This document shows positions 1 through 10,555 of a stretch of DNA of 64,000 bases, piece after piece. Origin of the DNA: Adineta ricciae (lineage: Eukaryota > Rotifera > Eurotatoria > Adinetida > Adinetidae); the NCBI GenBank assembly GCA_905250025.1, contig CAJNOJ010000022.1, positions 496,087 through 560,086 of the forward strand. The letters are read 5' to 3'. A program made the translations under genes and the position numbers. The number at the start of each line of letters is the position of its first letter. Position 1 is the stretch's first letter. The notes beneath the pieces were generated by a model. The model ran no database searches. It was not told the origin of the DNA and saw only the letters and a list, made by a program, of their open reading frames with translations.

Positions 1-632
1 AACTTACGATCTATTGAAATATTTGTTCGCCTTTTTCGTTGATTTTCATCAATGAATATCACATCATTATCATTTAGAGTGGTAGTTGCTGCTACTGCTG
101 CTGCTGCTGCTGTTGTTGTTGTTGGTATATCAACAATCGGTTCAGCTGGTTGTTCGTCCTTCGCCAAACATGTTTGAATCAATGCTTTACCTGCTTCACT
201 CGTAATCATCGGCTGTAATTTCGCAGTTGCATATGTATACACATGACCTGAATATGAATCATAATTCGTTTTTGATCATAGTTATTACTATGCGATCTTA
301 CCGGTTTCCGAAGCAACTAACAACATGACTTCAGTTCCGGTTAATGTGGCCAGTTCATAGGCTTTTTTCATAATGCCTGTTTTTCGTTTGGAAAATGTTG
401 TATATCGCCGAATTTTATTATCGATATAAGCCATTTTGATCTTAACGCGGCCTAGAGTTTTCTTGTTTTTTTTCCGTGCAGCCGGCGTCTTCTCCGTGGA
501 TTCAAGGCAAGGATCGTTGGAATCATCATCGTTAATGAATTCGTCTTCTTCATCGTCAGATTCATTCGAACTCATAGATTGACGACGAACTTCACTGTTG
601 GATTCTTGGAAATGCGAACAAGATGAAGACAT
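1..632 (-). CDS. SRF: Serum response factor, MADS-box transcription factor (partial, runs off left edge)
   Basis: SRF binds CArG boxes as a dimer in the nucleus and controls cytoskeletal and immediate-early genes. Exon 1 (632-302) holds an acidic Ser-rich leader and then the MADS core, beginning GRVKIKMAYIDNKIRRYT and running through MKKAYELATLTGTEVMLLV, nearly identical to animal SRF. A 54-bp GT-AG intron (301-248) splits the Gly after SET; exon 2 (247 to 1) continues GHVYTYATAKLQPMI, the MADS end and start of the SAM extension, then a Thr/Ala-rich stretch encoded by (GTT/GCT)n at about 95-125. The start is the ATG at 632. The frame upstream is open for about 20 codons back to a TAA, so an extra 5' coding exon cannot be excluded. 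The C-terminal activation region lies outside the window. Confidence 0.95.
95..125. repeat. Trinucleotide run inside the SRF coding sequence
   Basis: A pure (GCT)n followed by (GTT)n run, read on the minus strand as consecutive Thr and Ala codons in SRF exon 2. It is a homopolymer-coding microsatellite likely to vary in length between alleles. Confidence 0.8.
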
Positions 633-1433
633 CACTGTTTGTTTCTTCCAAGGAATTTCCTCTTGTTCTAAACAAGCAAATTCAAAATCAATTTCGTTGC
701 AGGGTTAATCTGTTGTTTTGGCATAATGAATCATGAATGTACATGAGAACACAAAGAAAAGGGGCGGACATTCCCTGATTGGTCAGACGGTATTTCTCAA
801 TAGATGATTCTCATTAGTATGATAACGACATCTTTGGATTACAATATGTTTCTTTTGTCATGGAAATTCATTCTACGAGTCAGTTTGCGACACTTGTTTT
901 TCTCTTTACACGAAATCACATGGCGTTCATAACGTTCGTGTTTCAGTTAATCAAGTAAGAAAATCAATGGTATAATTGGCAATCAGCAATGTGAATGAGA
1001 TAGAAAAAAGTAATTGGACTAGTCTAAAAGGTTAACAACGAAAAATTGCTTTTTGATCAATAAATGAAATTAATCAATCGGACGTAAGAGAACAACAATC
1101 ACGCATATTTACTTTCGACACTCAGTTCTCTCGAGGTCTAGACGATGATTTTGCCCTCTCTTTCACACGTGATTCCTGTCCAAAATTGATTTGAAAAGAA
1201 TTGCAAATACCGAAAAGACAGTTCAACGGAACGAATACTATTTCCAATAAAAAGTTCTAATCATTCATGAAAATGATTTCGATAAAATACAGAGGGCAGA
1301 AGATTGTTGTTAACTTTTAATGCATAAGAATTTGATTGATATTCGCATGGACCAATAGCTTTATTTTCCTTTTTAAAATATATTGCAATTCGGTGTAGTA
1401 TGTTTTTCTTTTTCGAAAATCAAACTACGGGAT
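633..1433. other. Intergenic interval between divergent SRF and PUS1
   Basis: About 800 bp separate the SRF start (minus) from the PUS1 start (plus). It holds no convincing exon. An inverted CCAAT-type motif (GATTGGTCAG near 779-788) lies about 150 bp upstream of the SRF start. I saw no clean CArG box (CC(A/T)6GG) near SRF, so autoregulation is not supported here. Confidence 0.5.
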
Positions 1434-4400
1434 ATGTTGAGTCCAAGTCGTTCATCTGCACAAGCAATTCTGAAAACAGTGGTCACTACTGCATCAACAG
1501 TAATTCAAGAAAATGCGAGTACGAGTGTCGAGCATAAAGAAGAATTGAATGATGCTGATGACAGTGAACCATTGAAGAAAAAATTCAAAGATGATTCAGA
1601 AACTGAAGTAAGAGGTCATTTTGAAGCAATACGATCTTTCATATTGACTTTAAATCTAAGGTGGAGAGTTCATTAGCAACGACAACTACCACTCACGTTC
1701 GACAACGGCTACCGAAGAAACGGAAAGCGTGTGTTTCATTTGGATACTGTGGTATGCTTCACATTTGATGGATAACTATTCAGATTTGGTTTACACTTTT
1801 GATTAGGTGCTGGTTATTTCGGGCTTCAACGGTAAATCAGCATGGAATTTGATTAAACTTATCGTGTTCAGAACTTTTGCTTTCGTAGAAATGCAAAAGA
1901 TAAAGTCCATCGAACTATTGAAGATGAATTGGTCGAAGCTTTCGTCAAAGTTGGTGCCATTCCACAAGCTCATGCTGATGATATGTCCAAGGTATTTTTC
2001 TCCTTATGAAGTGTCCAAATTTGATTGAATTCGCGATTGAATTTAGATGGCATTTCAACGAGCAGCTCGAACCGATAAAGGTGTATCTGCTGTTGCTAAT
2101 CTCGTCTCATTGAAACTAGTTCCTATGGACAATCTCACCAAATTAGTCAATGAACAATTACCCAAACAAATCCGAATGTTCGGTACGGTGAAAACGATGA
2201 TTTTCTTTGAAATAATGTTTAGTTTAGGTGTGAAACGTGTTGCTGCTAGTTTCAATAGCAAAAATAGTTGTGATGCACGGACATATATCTATATTCTACC
2301 AACATATGCGTTTTGTCCAGTTGAAGAGGTTCGAAGTCGTCTTGGAAAGAACTATATTTTCATTTTTGCTATTCTATTTTTTAGATTACAAAAGAATCGT
2401 ACCGAGTGACACGTATGTAAAGGGAATCGTGTGAAGATATCTTTGGTCTTTCGGTTGAATGCTTTCAGAGAAATTTCTTGTGCTAAATATTAAAATGAAA
2501 CAAGCAAGAGGGAACTGATGAATAAGGATGAGAACTTGAGCGATCGAAAAGACAACAGCTATATAATCATAATAAGAACCAAAGTTTGATTGATGAGAAA
2601 CATGTTGAATCCGACGAAGAGTAAAGAAAGTTCTCACCAGGAAAAAAGAAAAGTAGATGAATAATTGACATATTTTTCATAATTTCCATGACGTAAATAT
2701 CAAAGAAGCAAAACAATTAACAAGATAAAATAACTGTATCCTAAAAGTAGATATGGAAGAGCAGATTTATTCGAACATTTATTCAAGCATAGTATAGAGA
2801 AAATGCATGTTAATAAGGCAATAATTATCAGAATCGACCACCAAAGACAATGACTGACATGTTTTTTGTTGTTGACTATGTTTGGCGCTATGAAATGATT
2901 TTCTTTCTATCTTCTAGCTGAAGTACTACAGTTGGCTAAAGATGTAGCAAGTGAATATCTTGGCTCTCATAATTTTCATAATTTCACATCGGGCAAAAAG
3001 TTCACCGATCCATCAGCTCGAAGACATATCTTGACCATCAATGTAAATCTATTTGAATGATGTTCGAAGAAGAAAGGAATCGCTTGTTTTCTTGTATTCA
3101 GATAGCTGATCCCTACATAAGAGAAGATGTGGAGTTTACAACGATTACTATCAAAGGACAAAGCTTCATGTTGCATCAAATTCGAAAAATGATCAGTAAG
3201 TGAATATGAAAGACGAATGTAATCAGACCAATTCATTTCTTTGTAGGTCTTATTATCGCTATTGTTCGTGGCATCGCCAGTCGAGATACAATTCAACGAG
3301 CGTATAACGCTGATAAAGTATGACAGTGAGGATTGCTGGAGATGATGAATAAAAAAATAAAACATCGTTTGTAGATCGATATTCCTAAAGCACCACCACT
3401 TGGACTTGTGCTTCAAAAAGTGAGTGTAGTTTTATTCGTGTCGTGTTCATATGTACAATGGTCGTTATTGCCTTCTAGCTTCATTACGATCGATATGATA
3501 AGAAATTTGGAAGTGATGGTCAACATGATGCACTAACTTGGAATGAAGTTGAAGTAAATCGATTTGACTCGAATATGTGATCAGTAGTTGCTTGTTTTTA
3601 GAATGAAGTTAACAATTTCAAAGAAGAAACCATCATTCCACACATTGTGAAAAGAGAAATCGCCGACAAATCGTATCCTTTTTTTCATATATGAAAAGTT
3701 TGGTGCAAAAGAGAGGGAGAAGGGTTTCATATTTCTGCTTATAGCTCAGTTTTTATATTTCCTTGACTTTGACTTCACTTCCTGTTGACCAGTATGTTGG
3801 CATATTTGGAGCGATTGATTGTTCATTCATTCTCTCCGATGGATAGCGAGACCGACTGGCGTTTTTCACTTCCCTATCAGATCATTTTTCAAAAAGTGAG
3901 AACAAAACTAAATTCTATGGTAAGATTCATTTATTAATATTTGAAACTTCTACACTCGACACACAGCTTTTCCCCACCGTTTACATATCCATATTTCTTG
4001 TTCGTCTTTGTTTCTCCTTAACTTTCATGTTTTCATCAGTATGTTTTCATGGCTTTTTTTCGGGCCGATGCTTTCACGTTACGAACATAGCAGTCCATAT
4101 TTCTCCATCGTGACTTATATTATTCCCACATTACTCGGACGTCTGCGTCACTTGCCTTTCGTTGAAAAGATGCTTGAAAACGCTTTGATATATGAGGTAT
4201 GTATATTCTTTTTCGCCCATCTTCCTATTGTATGTGTGTGAGAGAATCAGTTCTATTCGTGAATATGTTTTTCCTTGACTCTCGAAAATCTCAGTATGTT
4301 CAAATGGCTTGCATTTTTACCATGCCATCATTTCGATCAACTTTTACCGTTTTATCCTCCCGGAGCATACACTGGTGTCGGTCGAGGATTGTATCTCTTA

Positions 4401-4560
4401 CAGCAGCAACAGGGAAAGTCCGCGAAGGTATATGTTTGTCACGATACGTTTTGAAATCAATCAATCAATCGAATCATTGACACTAACACATATCTATAAA
4501 TTTGCTTTTTTCCTTTAGTTGGACGAAGAAGAAGACGAGGACAATGGTGTTGAAGAATAG
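1434..4560 (+). CDS. PUS1: tRNA pseudouridine synthase 1 (TruA family) with alternative 3' exons
   Basis: PUS1 isomerises uridines in tRNA and some mRNAs in nucleus and mitochondria. The product reads from an acidic leader into [15 protein letters not shown], the catalytic motif [11 protein letters not shown] (Asp nucleophile), [33 protein letters not shown] and [15 protein letters not shown], all TruA/PUS1 signatures. Exons: 1434-1607, 1661-1751, 1807-1831, 1889-1991, 2047-2182, 2228-2328, 2385-2412, 2918-3042, 3102-3195, 3247-3317, 3375-3419, 3479-3553, 3602-3672, then one of three alternative exons (3793-3895, 4040-4196, 4295-4427), then 4519-4560. With the third alternative exon the lengths sum to 438 codons, i.e. 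437 aa. The last exon encodes an acidic tail ending DNGVEE. The start is the ATG at 1434 within an open frame; the 506-bp intron 7 is the only long intron. Confidence 0.95.
3793..4427 (+). other. PUS1: Cluster of three mutually exclusive PUS1 C-terminal exons
   Basis: Three consecutive exons follow the same upstream exon, which ends with two bases of a Ser codon at 3672. A is 3793-3895, B is 4040-4196, C is 4295-4427. Each starts with T-ATG after an AG acceptor and encodes S-M-x-x-(Y/W)-L..., the B and C starts being [10 protein letters not shown] and [10 protein letters not shown]. Lengths are 103, 157 and 133 nt, all 1 mod 3, and each ends in phase 0 at a GT donor, so each alone joins the last exon (4519) in frame while any two together shift the frame. 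Each acceptor has a similar upstream CTTGACT/CTTAACT branch-like motif. C matches the conserved PUS1 tail best. Confidence 0.75.
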
Positions 4561-4759
4561 ACTTAACGTTATGTTTTTGTTATATTGTTTCTCTGTTTTT
4601 TTTGATAATGATTATGTTGGATGATAAAAGAAGAATATGAAGTGATGTGACTAATATTTGATCTTCAAACTTGAGAAGAGAAGAATATTTGACAAACGTT
4701 GTTTTTTTTTCGTTAGATAAACAATCGTTTATATTCTTCGGTAGCAGTATAAGTACAAC

Positions 4760-5688
4760 ATGGATCTGGTCTTGAATATCTATGATCAGTGGCTATTAAC
4801 TCCATATGTATATCCGAAAGAAGGTTGGCCGGAAGACAGTCTTCTTCGACAAATCGTTTCGTTGGCCATTTTGATCAATATTCATGGAATTCTGCTCTAT
4901 TTCTTTTTGGGAACGTTTAGTTATTTGTTTTTATTTGACAAAAAACAAATGGAACATCCTCTGTTTCTCAAAGTACGTCTCATTGATAAAGAATGCAGTT
5001 TATGTCGTTATGCAACAAAAAATTGTATGCTTCTCTAGAATCAAATTCGGCAAGAAATCAAAGTTTCATTACAAAACATTCCATTTATGAGTATTCCAAC
5101 GATCATTGTTTTCCTATTTGAAATACGTGGATATTCCCGATTGTACGACAGTTCACAGCGTTCATACGGTATGTAGATAATGATTCATTCTCTTGTTACC
5201 ATTAAGTCTCTTCTTTACACATAGGTTTGATTCCATTTCTGAAAGAATTCGGCAGTTTTCTATTCTTCACCGATATGTTGATCTATTTCATTCATCGCGG
5301 TTTACATCATCCTCTTGTTTATAAACATTGTCATAAACTTCATCACAAATGGATCGTTCCAACACCTTTCGCCAGTCATGCATTTCAATGGCTCGATGGT
5401 TTTCTTCAAAGTTTACCATACCATCTTTATGTTTTCTTATTTCCGCTACATAAAATATCGTATTTATTCTTTTTCATTTTCGTTAATTTTTGGACAGTTA
5501 GCATTCATGATGGAAACTATGCAGTACCAAAACTATTTCAACCGTTCGTTAATGGCGCAGCTCACCATTCCGATCACCATCAATATTATAATTATAATTA
5601 TGGCCAGTTTTTCACGTTTTGGGATCGACTCATGTGCTCGTTTCGCCAACCGTCCGTGTACGATGATGAGAAGAAAAACATTGACTAA
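4760..5688 (+). CDS. SC5D: Delta7-sterol C5(6)-desaturase (lathosterol oxidase), fatty acid hydroxylase superfamily
   Basis: An ER membrane di-iron oxidase that introduces the C5-C6 double bond in sterols. Exons 4760-4972, 5039-5168 and 5225-5688 give 268 aa, close to the family's usual 270-300. All three histidine clusters are visible in exon 3: HRGLHH, HKLHH and HSDHH followed by [15 protein letters not shown], the typical C-terminal signature. Hydrophobic segments occur in exon 1 ([17 protein letters not shown]), exon 2 ([12 protein letters not shown]) and exon 3 ([17 protein letters not shown]). It starts 200 bp after the PUS1 stop on the same strand. A polyadenylation signal AATAAA lies at 5780-5785. 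It could in principle act on another sterol or lipid; animals differ in whether they make or only modify dietary sterols. Confidence 0.92.
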
Positions 5689-6036
5689 ATCCTGTGAAAT
5701 CAAAATTATCTATTTACCAAAAATTTTGAACCATTTCCCAATCTTATAAATCCTATGTATTTCAAATTATTTTTACACAAATAAAAGATGGAAATGAAAC
5801 CGTACGCTGATGATTTGACCCTCCCAAAGGACATAGACGTGGAGATGTTTTTTCCTTCCCAAAGCAAAATGACATTCAAACTGATGTGATCTCACACATT
5901 ACCTATCTGTTTCTATGCATACGTTCTTTGCCTTAATTGACTTTTTAATATTGAAGGTTCTTGTCTGTTGAATATGCGAGGTAGAAAAAACGAATGGCAT
6001 TGACATTGTCATGGGTATGCATCAGTGAAATGATGC
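5689..6036. other. Intergenic; SC5D 3' UTR and upstream region of the next gene
   Basis: Contains the SC5D polyadenylation signal near 5780 and no recognisable exon. Confidence 0.5.
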
Positions 6037-7671
6037 ATGTCGTTCAGCGATGTAGACAAGAAAAAATATTTCTTTGATCGATTTGACGACCAACAGAACG
6101 ACATACTTTTCAAAAGAAATCGAATTATGCTATCGTCGAGAATTAAACCGGATGATGATGACGATGACAGAGAATCATCGATGCCCGGAGATTATGAACC
6201 GATGGGCAGAAGTGCAGAACGCATTGCACCACCACGGAAGCCTTTACCAGTTCGTCCAACCGCCGCTCCAACGTCTCGATCGCGACCGAGACCTCCATCT
6301 CTTTCACCGACGAGACCTGCAGCAAGACGACAACCTACGGAACGAGCGCGTTCGCCAATAAGAGCTCGTCGAGCAAGACGACGTTCGTTAACTCCACAAA
6401 TTGTCATTGATCGACGAAATCGTCGTCACGGGTCGTCGCGACGAGGTCGAGTCATACGGATTCCGTTAGACGATCGGCCAACACTTGGTTTACGTGGACC
6501 ACCGACGCAAATATTAGAGCTCGAACGTGTTCGATGCCGGCGACGTCGTCGCCGTCGTCGAAAGAAACATCGTTCGCATTGCCACGAACCTAAACACAAT
6601 GATCTTCTTCTTCAACAGCCACCATCAAACATTATAATGCCTAATCCAATGCTGAATCCATCTCTGCCATTAAATAACAATCAAAATTCATTCATAAGCT
6701 TCTTGTCAAATTTAACACCGCAAGCAATAGAACGTTTACCAAAACAAACCGTTCACTTACCACCTATACATTTACCAGGCAGCCAAGCGAATACTGACAC
6801 TGAACTCAATACAGTCATATTTCCTGCTGAACTAATCAATCCTATCGATGGAACTTTGTCTGTTATTCAAGCAAATCCAACAGCAAACGCAATCAATCCA
6901 GTATTAATAAATAGTTCAGTGCCAATTGCAGCTCCGACACAACAACAAATAATTAATGTTCCAGCGCCTGCTACAACACTACAAAACTATGTCGCGACAG
7001 CATCAGACCCATTTCTAAGACAACTTGAAGATCTCGTACAACGAGTAACTCTTTCTCAAGCCCAATCAACATTGCCATCTTCTGTACCACAATCAAGTTC
7101 ACCACCGACTTTCCGTATGGATCCAGCTGCTATTCGCCCAGCTACTATACCAAATCATCCGCCCACATATCCATCCGTGTACACACCAGCCAGTCGAGGT
7201 AATACTGTACCATATCGTTTACCAACTAACACATCGTTTCAATCATCTTCAAATATGCTAAACAGACGTGCAGGCATGACACCTAGTCGTCCAAACAATC
7301 CTCCAATCTTTCAACCGAGACATGAAGCTCCTTCGCCTACATCAGACATTGGTCCATATCGTCCAGCAAATATTACACCGTATAATGCTGCACCTAATCG
7401 TTCTGTTACAAACTCATCGTTATTTTCCTCGGCTCCTCCGGGCATGGCTCCTCGTCATCCGCCTTCTTCTGAAGGTTCCTATTCACATAGTCCAGGAACT
7501 AATACAGTCAACACGCCAACTCCTTATCGACTACCGGACAATTTCATGCCGAGATCAATTCTTCGCAACGGAACATCCAATACTCAAGTGAACACGACTT
7601 ATACCCGTTTAAATCCAGCGAGTGTTTCATCTACTCAAAACAATGCTCGTAAAAAAACAACATTCGCCTAA
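6037..7671 (+). CDS. Intronless low-complexity protein, basic N-terminal half and N/P/T-rich C-terminal half (orphan)
   Basis: A single 544-codon frame from the ATG at 6037 to TAA at 7671 with no recognised domain. Residues about 40-55 are Asp-rich; 60-185 are extremely Arg/Pro-rich, including an eight-Arg run near residue 170 followed by KKHRSHCH, which would act as a nuclear-localisation or nucleic-acid-binding patch. From about 195 the protein switches to Asn/Pro/Gln/Ser/Thr-rich sequence without charged clusters, predicted disordered. It has no signal peptide or TM segment. Length and strong compositional bias support real coding, because alternative frames are shorter, but function is unknown. 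Lack of introns contrasts with almost every neighbour and is shared with the next gene. Confidence 0.65.
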   Translation: MSFSDVDKKKYFFDRFDDQQNDILFKRNRIMLSSRIKPDDDDDDRESSMPGDYEPMGRSAERIAPPRKPLPVRPTAAPTSRSRPRPPSLSPTRPAARRQPTERARSPIRARRARRRSLTPQIVIDRRNRRHGSSRRGRVIRIPLDDRPTLGLRGPPTQILELERVRCRRRRRRRRKKHRSHCHEPKHNDLLLQQPPSNIIMPNPMLNPSLPLNNNQNSFISFLSNLTPQAIERLPKQTVHLPPIHLPGSQANTDTELNTVIFPAELINPIDGTLSVIQANPTANAINPVLINSSVPIAAPTQQQIINVPAPATTLQNYVATASDPFLRQLEDLVQRVTLSQAQSTLPSSVPQSSSPPTFRMDPAAIRPATIPNHPPTYPSVYTPASRGNTVPYRLPTNTSFQSSSNMLNRRAGMTPSRPNNPPIFQPRHEAPSPTSDIGPYRPANITPYNAAPNRSVTNSSLFSSAPPGMAPRHPPSSEGSYSHSPGTNTVNTPTPYRLPDNFMPRSILRNGTSNTQVNTTYTRLNPASVSSTQNNARKKTTFA

Positions 7672-8099
7672 AGTTCTCTTCTTCTACTTGCAAATTTGAT
7701 CAGCATTGACGTCAGCACGCAATGTTTTGACAGAAATCAGAAGCCGTTACCGATTGCACGTTTTTTTACTTGTTCTCATTCATATCACGCTTCTACTTTA
7801 CCTTTGTATTATAAAACGTGTAGCCCTTACATTCCTCCACTCATATATATATATATGCAGTTAAGCTAGTGGAAGAGAACGTTTTCATGAATGACTTTAT
7901 TTGCCCTGTTGTTGCGACGTTTTCTCTGCTCGGGGTACGAGCGTGGGAATAATAAAAAAACAGAAGAAGAAAAGTATAAAAGATTGGAGGAGAAGTATGA
8001 AACACATTTCGATCACAATCAACAATTCTGAAGGTCTTCTGTTATGAGATTTGAAATAATTTTTTCAAACAGTTCTACTTATCAAAGACGCTAATCTAT
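7672..8099. promoter_or_regulatory. Intergenic region with TATA-like element for the 8100 gene
   Basis: TATAAAAG at 7975-7982 lies about 120 bp upstream of the ATG at 8100 and would place a transcription start near 8005-8010. A short (TA)n run sits at about 7847-7856. Assigned on motif and position only. Confidence 0.35.
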
Positions 8100-8618
8100 A
8101 TGACAGACACTTCGGAACTTCCATCGACTCCAACGAGTCGAACACGACCTCTAGGTACAACATCTATGACAAGTACTACCAAACACAAATTTCACATACA
8201 AAGCGCACCTCCACTTTCATTGCAACAGTACATACGTTCTACGGTTCACCCTCCTAACACAAAAAGATGGCAAACATCTGGTAAATATCGTCCGCCCATA
8301 TTCACTGCATATTTATCACCTGCAGTTCGTCCTAAACCAAAACCGGAAATTCCTGTTTGGCGTCCGCCAAGTCCATATCGAGAACCACGACCAACAGCAT
8401 TTAGTCCAGAAAATAAACCTCAACCATCGATTCATGAACCCCCTTGGAAACCGGCAGGCAAAACAATATACGAACCCATACCTTATTTCGATCAACCTAA
8501 TCTAAGATGGTCAGTTCAAGAACTTCGTCGATCCTTATCTGAAATGACACCACGAACAGTTCGTTCTTCCAGCAGCCTGTCAAGATCAAGAAAAACTGAC
8601 GTAACTGAAGAGACATAA
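8100..8618 (+). CDS. Intronless proline-rich 172-aa protein (orphan)
   Basis: A single open frame from the ATG at 8100 to TAA at 8618. The middle (residues about 60-145) contains repeated Pro-aromatic motifs such as KYRPPIFTAYLSP, PVWRPPSPYREPRP, EPPWKPAGKTIYEPIPYF, and the end is Ser/Arg-rich. No signal peptide, TM segment or catalytic motif. Repeated short P-x-(W/Y) motifs recall filament-binding or ciliary inner proteins, but that is only a resemblance. The ATG is supported by a TATA-like element upstream and absence of an open frame before it. Same strand as the 544-aa orphan and also intronless. Confidence 0.6.
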   Translation: MTDTSELPSTPTSRTRPLGTTSMTSTTKHKFHIQSAPPLSLQQYIRSTVHPPNTKRWQTSGKYRPPIFTAYLSPAVRPKPKPEIPVWRPPSPYREPRPTAFSPENKPQPSIHEPPWKPAGKTIYEPIPYFDQPNLRWSVQELRRSLSEMTPRTVRSSSSLSRSRKTDVTEET

Positions 8619-10555
8619 AGGGTGAAATTCAACCTCATCATAGTTTATTTTCGCATTCTGACTTTTCTAACACGGTGCTGATGATATTAGTGATTTATCT
8701 TCAATAATACTGATTCTTGTCCAACGATATTAGTATATTTTTCATAAAATCATTCCATTTTCTGTGTTTTATATTTTAATATGAATAAATCTCATGGCAT
8801 GTAGTTAATCAATGCTCAATATCAATTTATCTTCTTCTCGATAATCTCCATTGCGAGTAGATAACGACGAAGTCCTTCTATACTCATATGAAATTCTCTG
8901 TTACACTGAGCAACAATCATTCGAACTAATTTGACTATATTAAACGGATGTTTATCTCAAGGTGATGTAGTCCGCCGAGATGAATACCATGAACAATGTA
9001 ACAAATATACAACTGTATATTGCATTCAGCGGAAATTATCAATGCTCTCTCATGGGAAATATTCATTGTTACGGAAAGGTACGTTTAACAAAAGGCGTGT
9101 TGCTATTCAACGTATGACAATAGACAGAAAAGAAAGATCGTACTAATAAGTTTTTTTTTCTCATCAATGCATTTCATTTGCTTCTTCGTCACAAATCTTC
9201 AAAAGAGAATGAAATCCCGTCTTTTATCTGTCCGAAGAAAGAAAATAAGCCCTATAGTATTCGTGTAAAACGAACATTCTCAAGTAGAAAATTAATCATA
9301 AAAAAACAACATCAATATTCTCTTTCCACTTGTATTTCATCTTCAAATCAGATTAATGCATCTCTTTTATATAAAAACACTTGATGAATATCTGTCAAGA
9401 TATTTCCATTTTGAACAGGACACTCGATTTTACACGTTCAGACATTGAAATCAAATTGAAGGGCTCGAGCAGGTGTTAATTGTACACCACTACCTGTTTG
9501 CGAACGAACAAGAAGATCAATGCAACACCTTCTGTTTTACACATTGCATTCGAATCATCGATTGCCGTAACTGGCATATGACATAGTGCAGATAGATTCA
9601 AACATTTCGCAGACTTTACCTTTCTTGCTTAGATAACTTTGCCATTTTATCTATTCACTTGACTTACAATCGTCCTGCGGCAGCGACGATTTGTGCCAAT
9701 ATTTTTCTTCTTCAATGTCTAGAAGCGTGTGTATGTTATTGTAGAGAATTAATTTAATCTTTAAATCGATTCGATTTTCCATAATTTCGCTTTGTCAATA
9801 ATCATTTGTTCACTTTCTCAATTCTTTTCATGTTTTATACACAGTAGAAAAACAAACTTGTGACGATGCCGAAAGACTTTAACTGTCGTAATTATTTTCA
9901 CACAGTAAATTAGCGCTATAATCATAATATTGTTCGTTTCATTTCCTTTTTTTCGCCCGCCTTCCGACTCGTTCCCTTCAGATACATAAAAGACATTTGT
10001 CTGTTGATATCACCGCAGGACAAGCCGAGTGAAAGAGCAAATGATATCTCTGTTCAATTGATATTGATTGTTATTTTGTATTCTCACATAAACAATTTGC
10101 GCTTGAATTCTCCTCGCTATCGATAGACTATCGATGTCATCTGGTGTCNCGTGTATGAACATTCATTGTCGTTGAATTGTCTATCCATATAATTAACTTT
10201 GACTACTGTCCCTTATTTCTTTCTTTTTTCTCATTTTACAGCAGAATGGAAACGGTCGACATTCATTCACCTGTCGCACACCTTTTCATCCGCCCTCATT
10301 CAGTGATATACATGCATACACATGGTCTAACGAGCTTGTCAACTCATACATACACCATCTGTGAGAAACAGACAGAAGAAAAAGTATCCATTTTGACCGT
10401 AATCATTGCAACATTAGACATGTAGGAGAACAGAGAGGGAAAAGAAGAATAGACGTCTATTTATGAGTATACAGCCACTTCAACGAAAGAAATCAAAAGA
10501 AACAACAGATGGTATCCATCTATCTAAAAACAAATTCTCACTTTGTTTTTTTAAG
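8619..10555. other. Unresolved interval upstream of the Eph-like gene
   Basis: About 1.9 kb without a gene I can support. Short open stretches occur on both strands (plus 8931-9077 ending at a good GTACGT donor; plus 9190-9384; minus about 8940-8815 and 9555-9447), but none matches a known family and no complete model can be assembled. An ambiguous base N sits at 10149. Missing 5' exons of the Eph-like receptor could lie here or in unassembled sequence. Confidence 0.4.
10149..10149. other. Ambiguous base (N)
   Basis: A single N in the given sequence. It may mark a base-calling ambiguity or a joined assembly gap, which matters because the 5' part of the Eph-like gene is missing nearby. Confidence 0.95.

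Noticed and set aside
10177-10425. 82-codon frame before the Eph-like gene, considered as a signal-peptide exon
   Set aside because: Starts at TTG and lacks a clean signal peptide, acceptor/donor arrangement or ephrin-binding domain residues.
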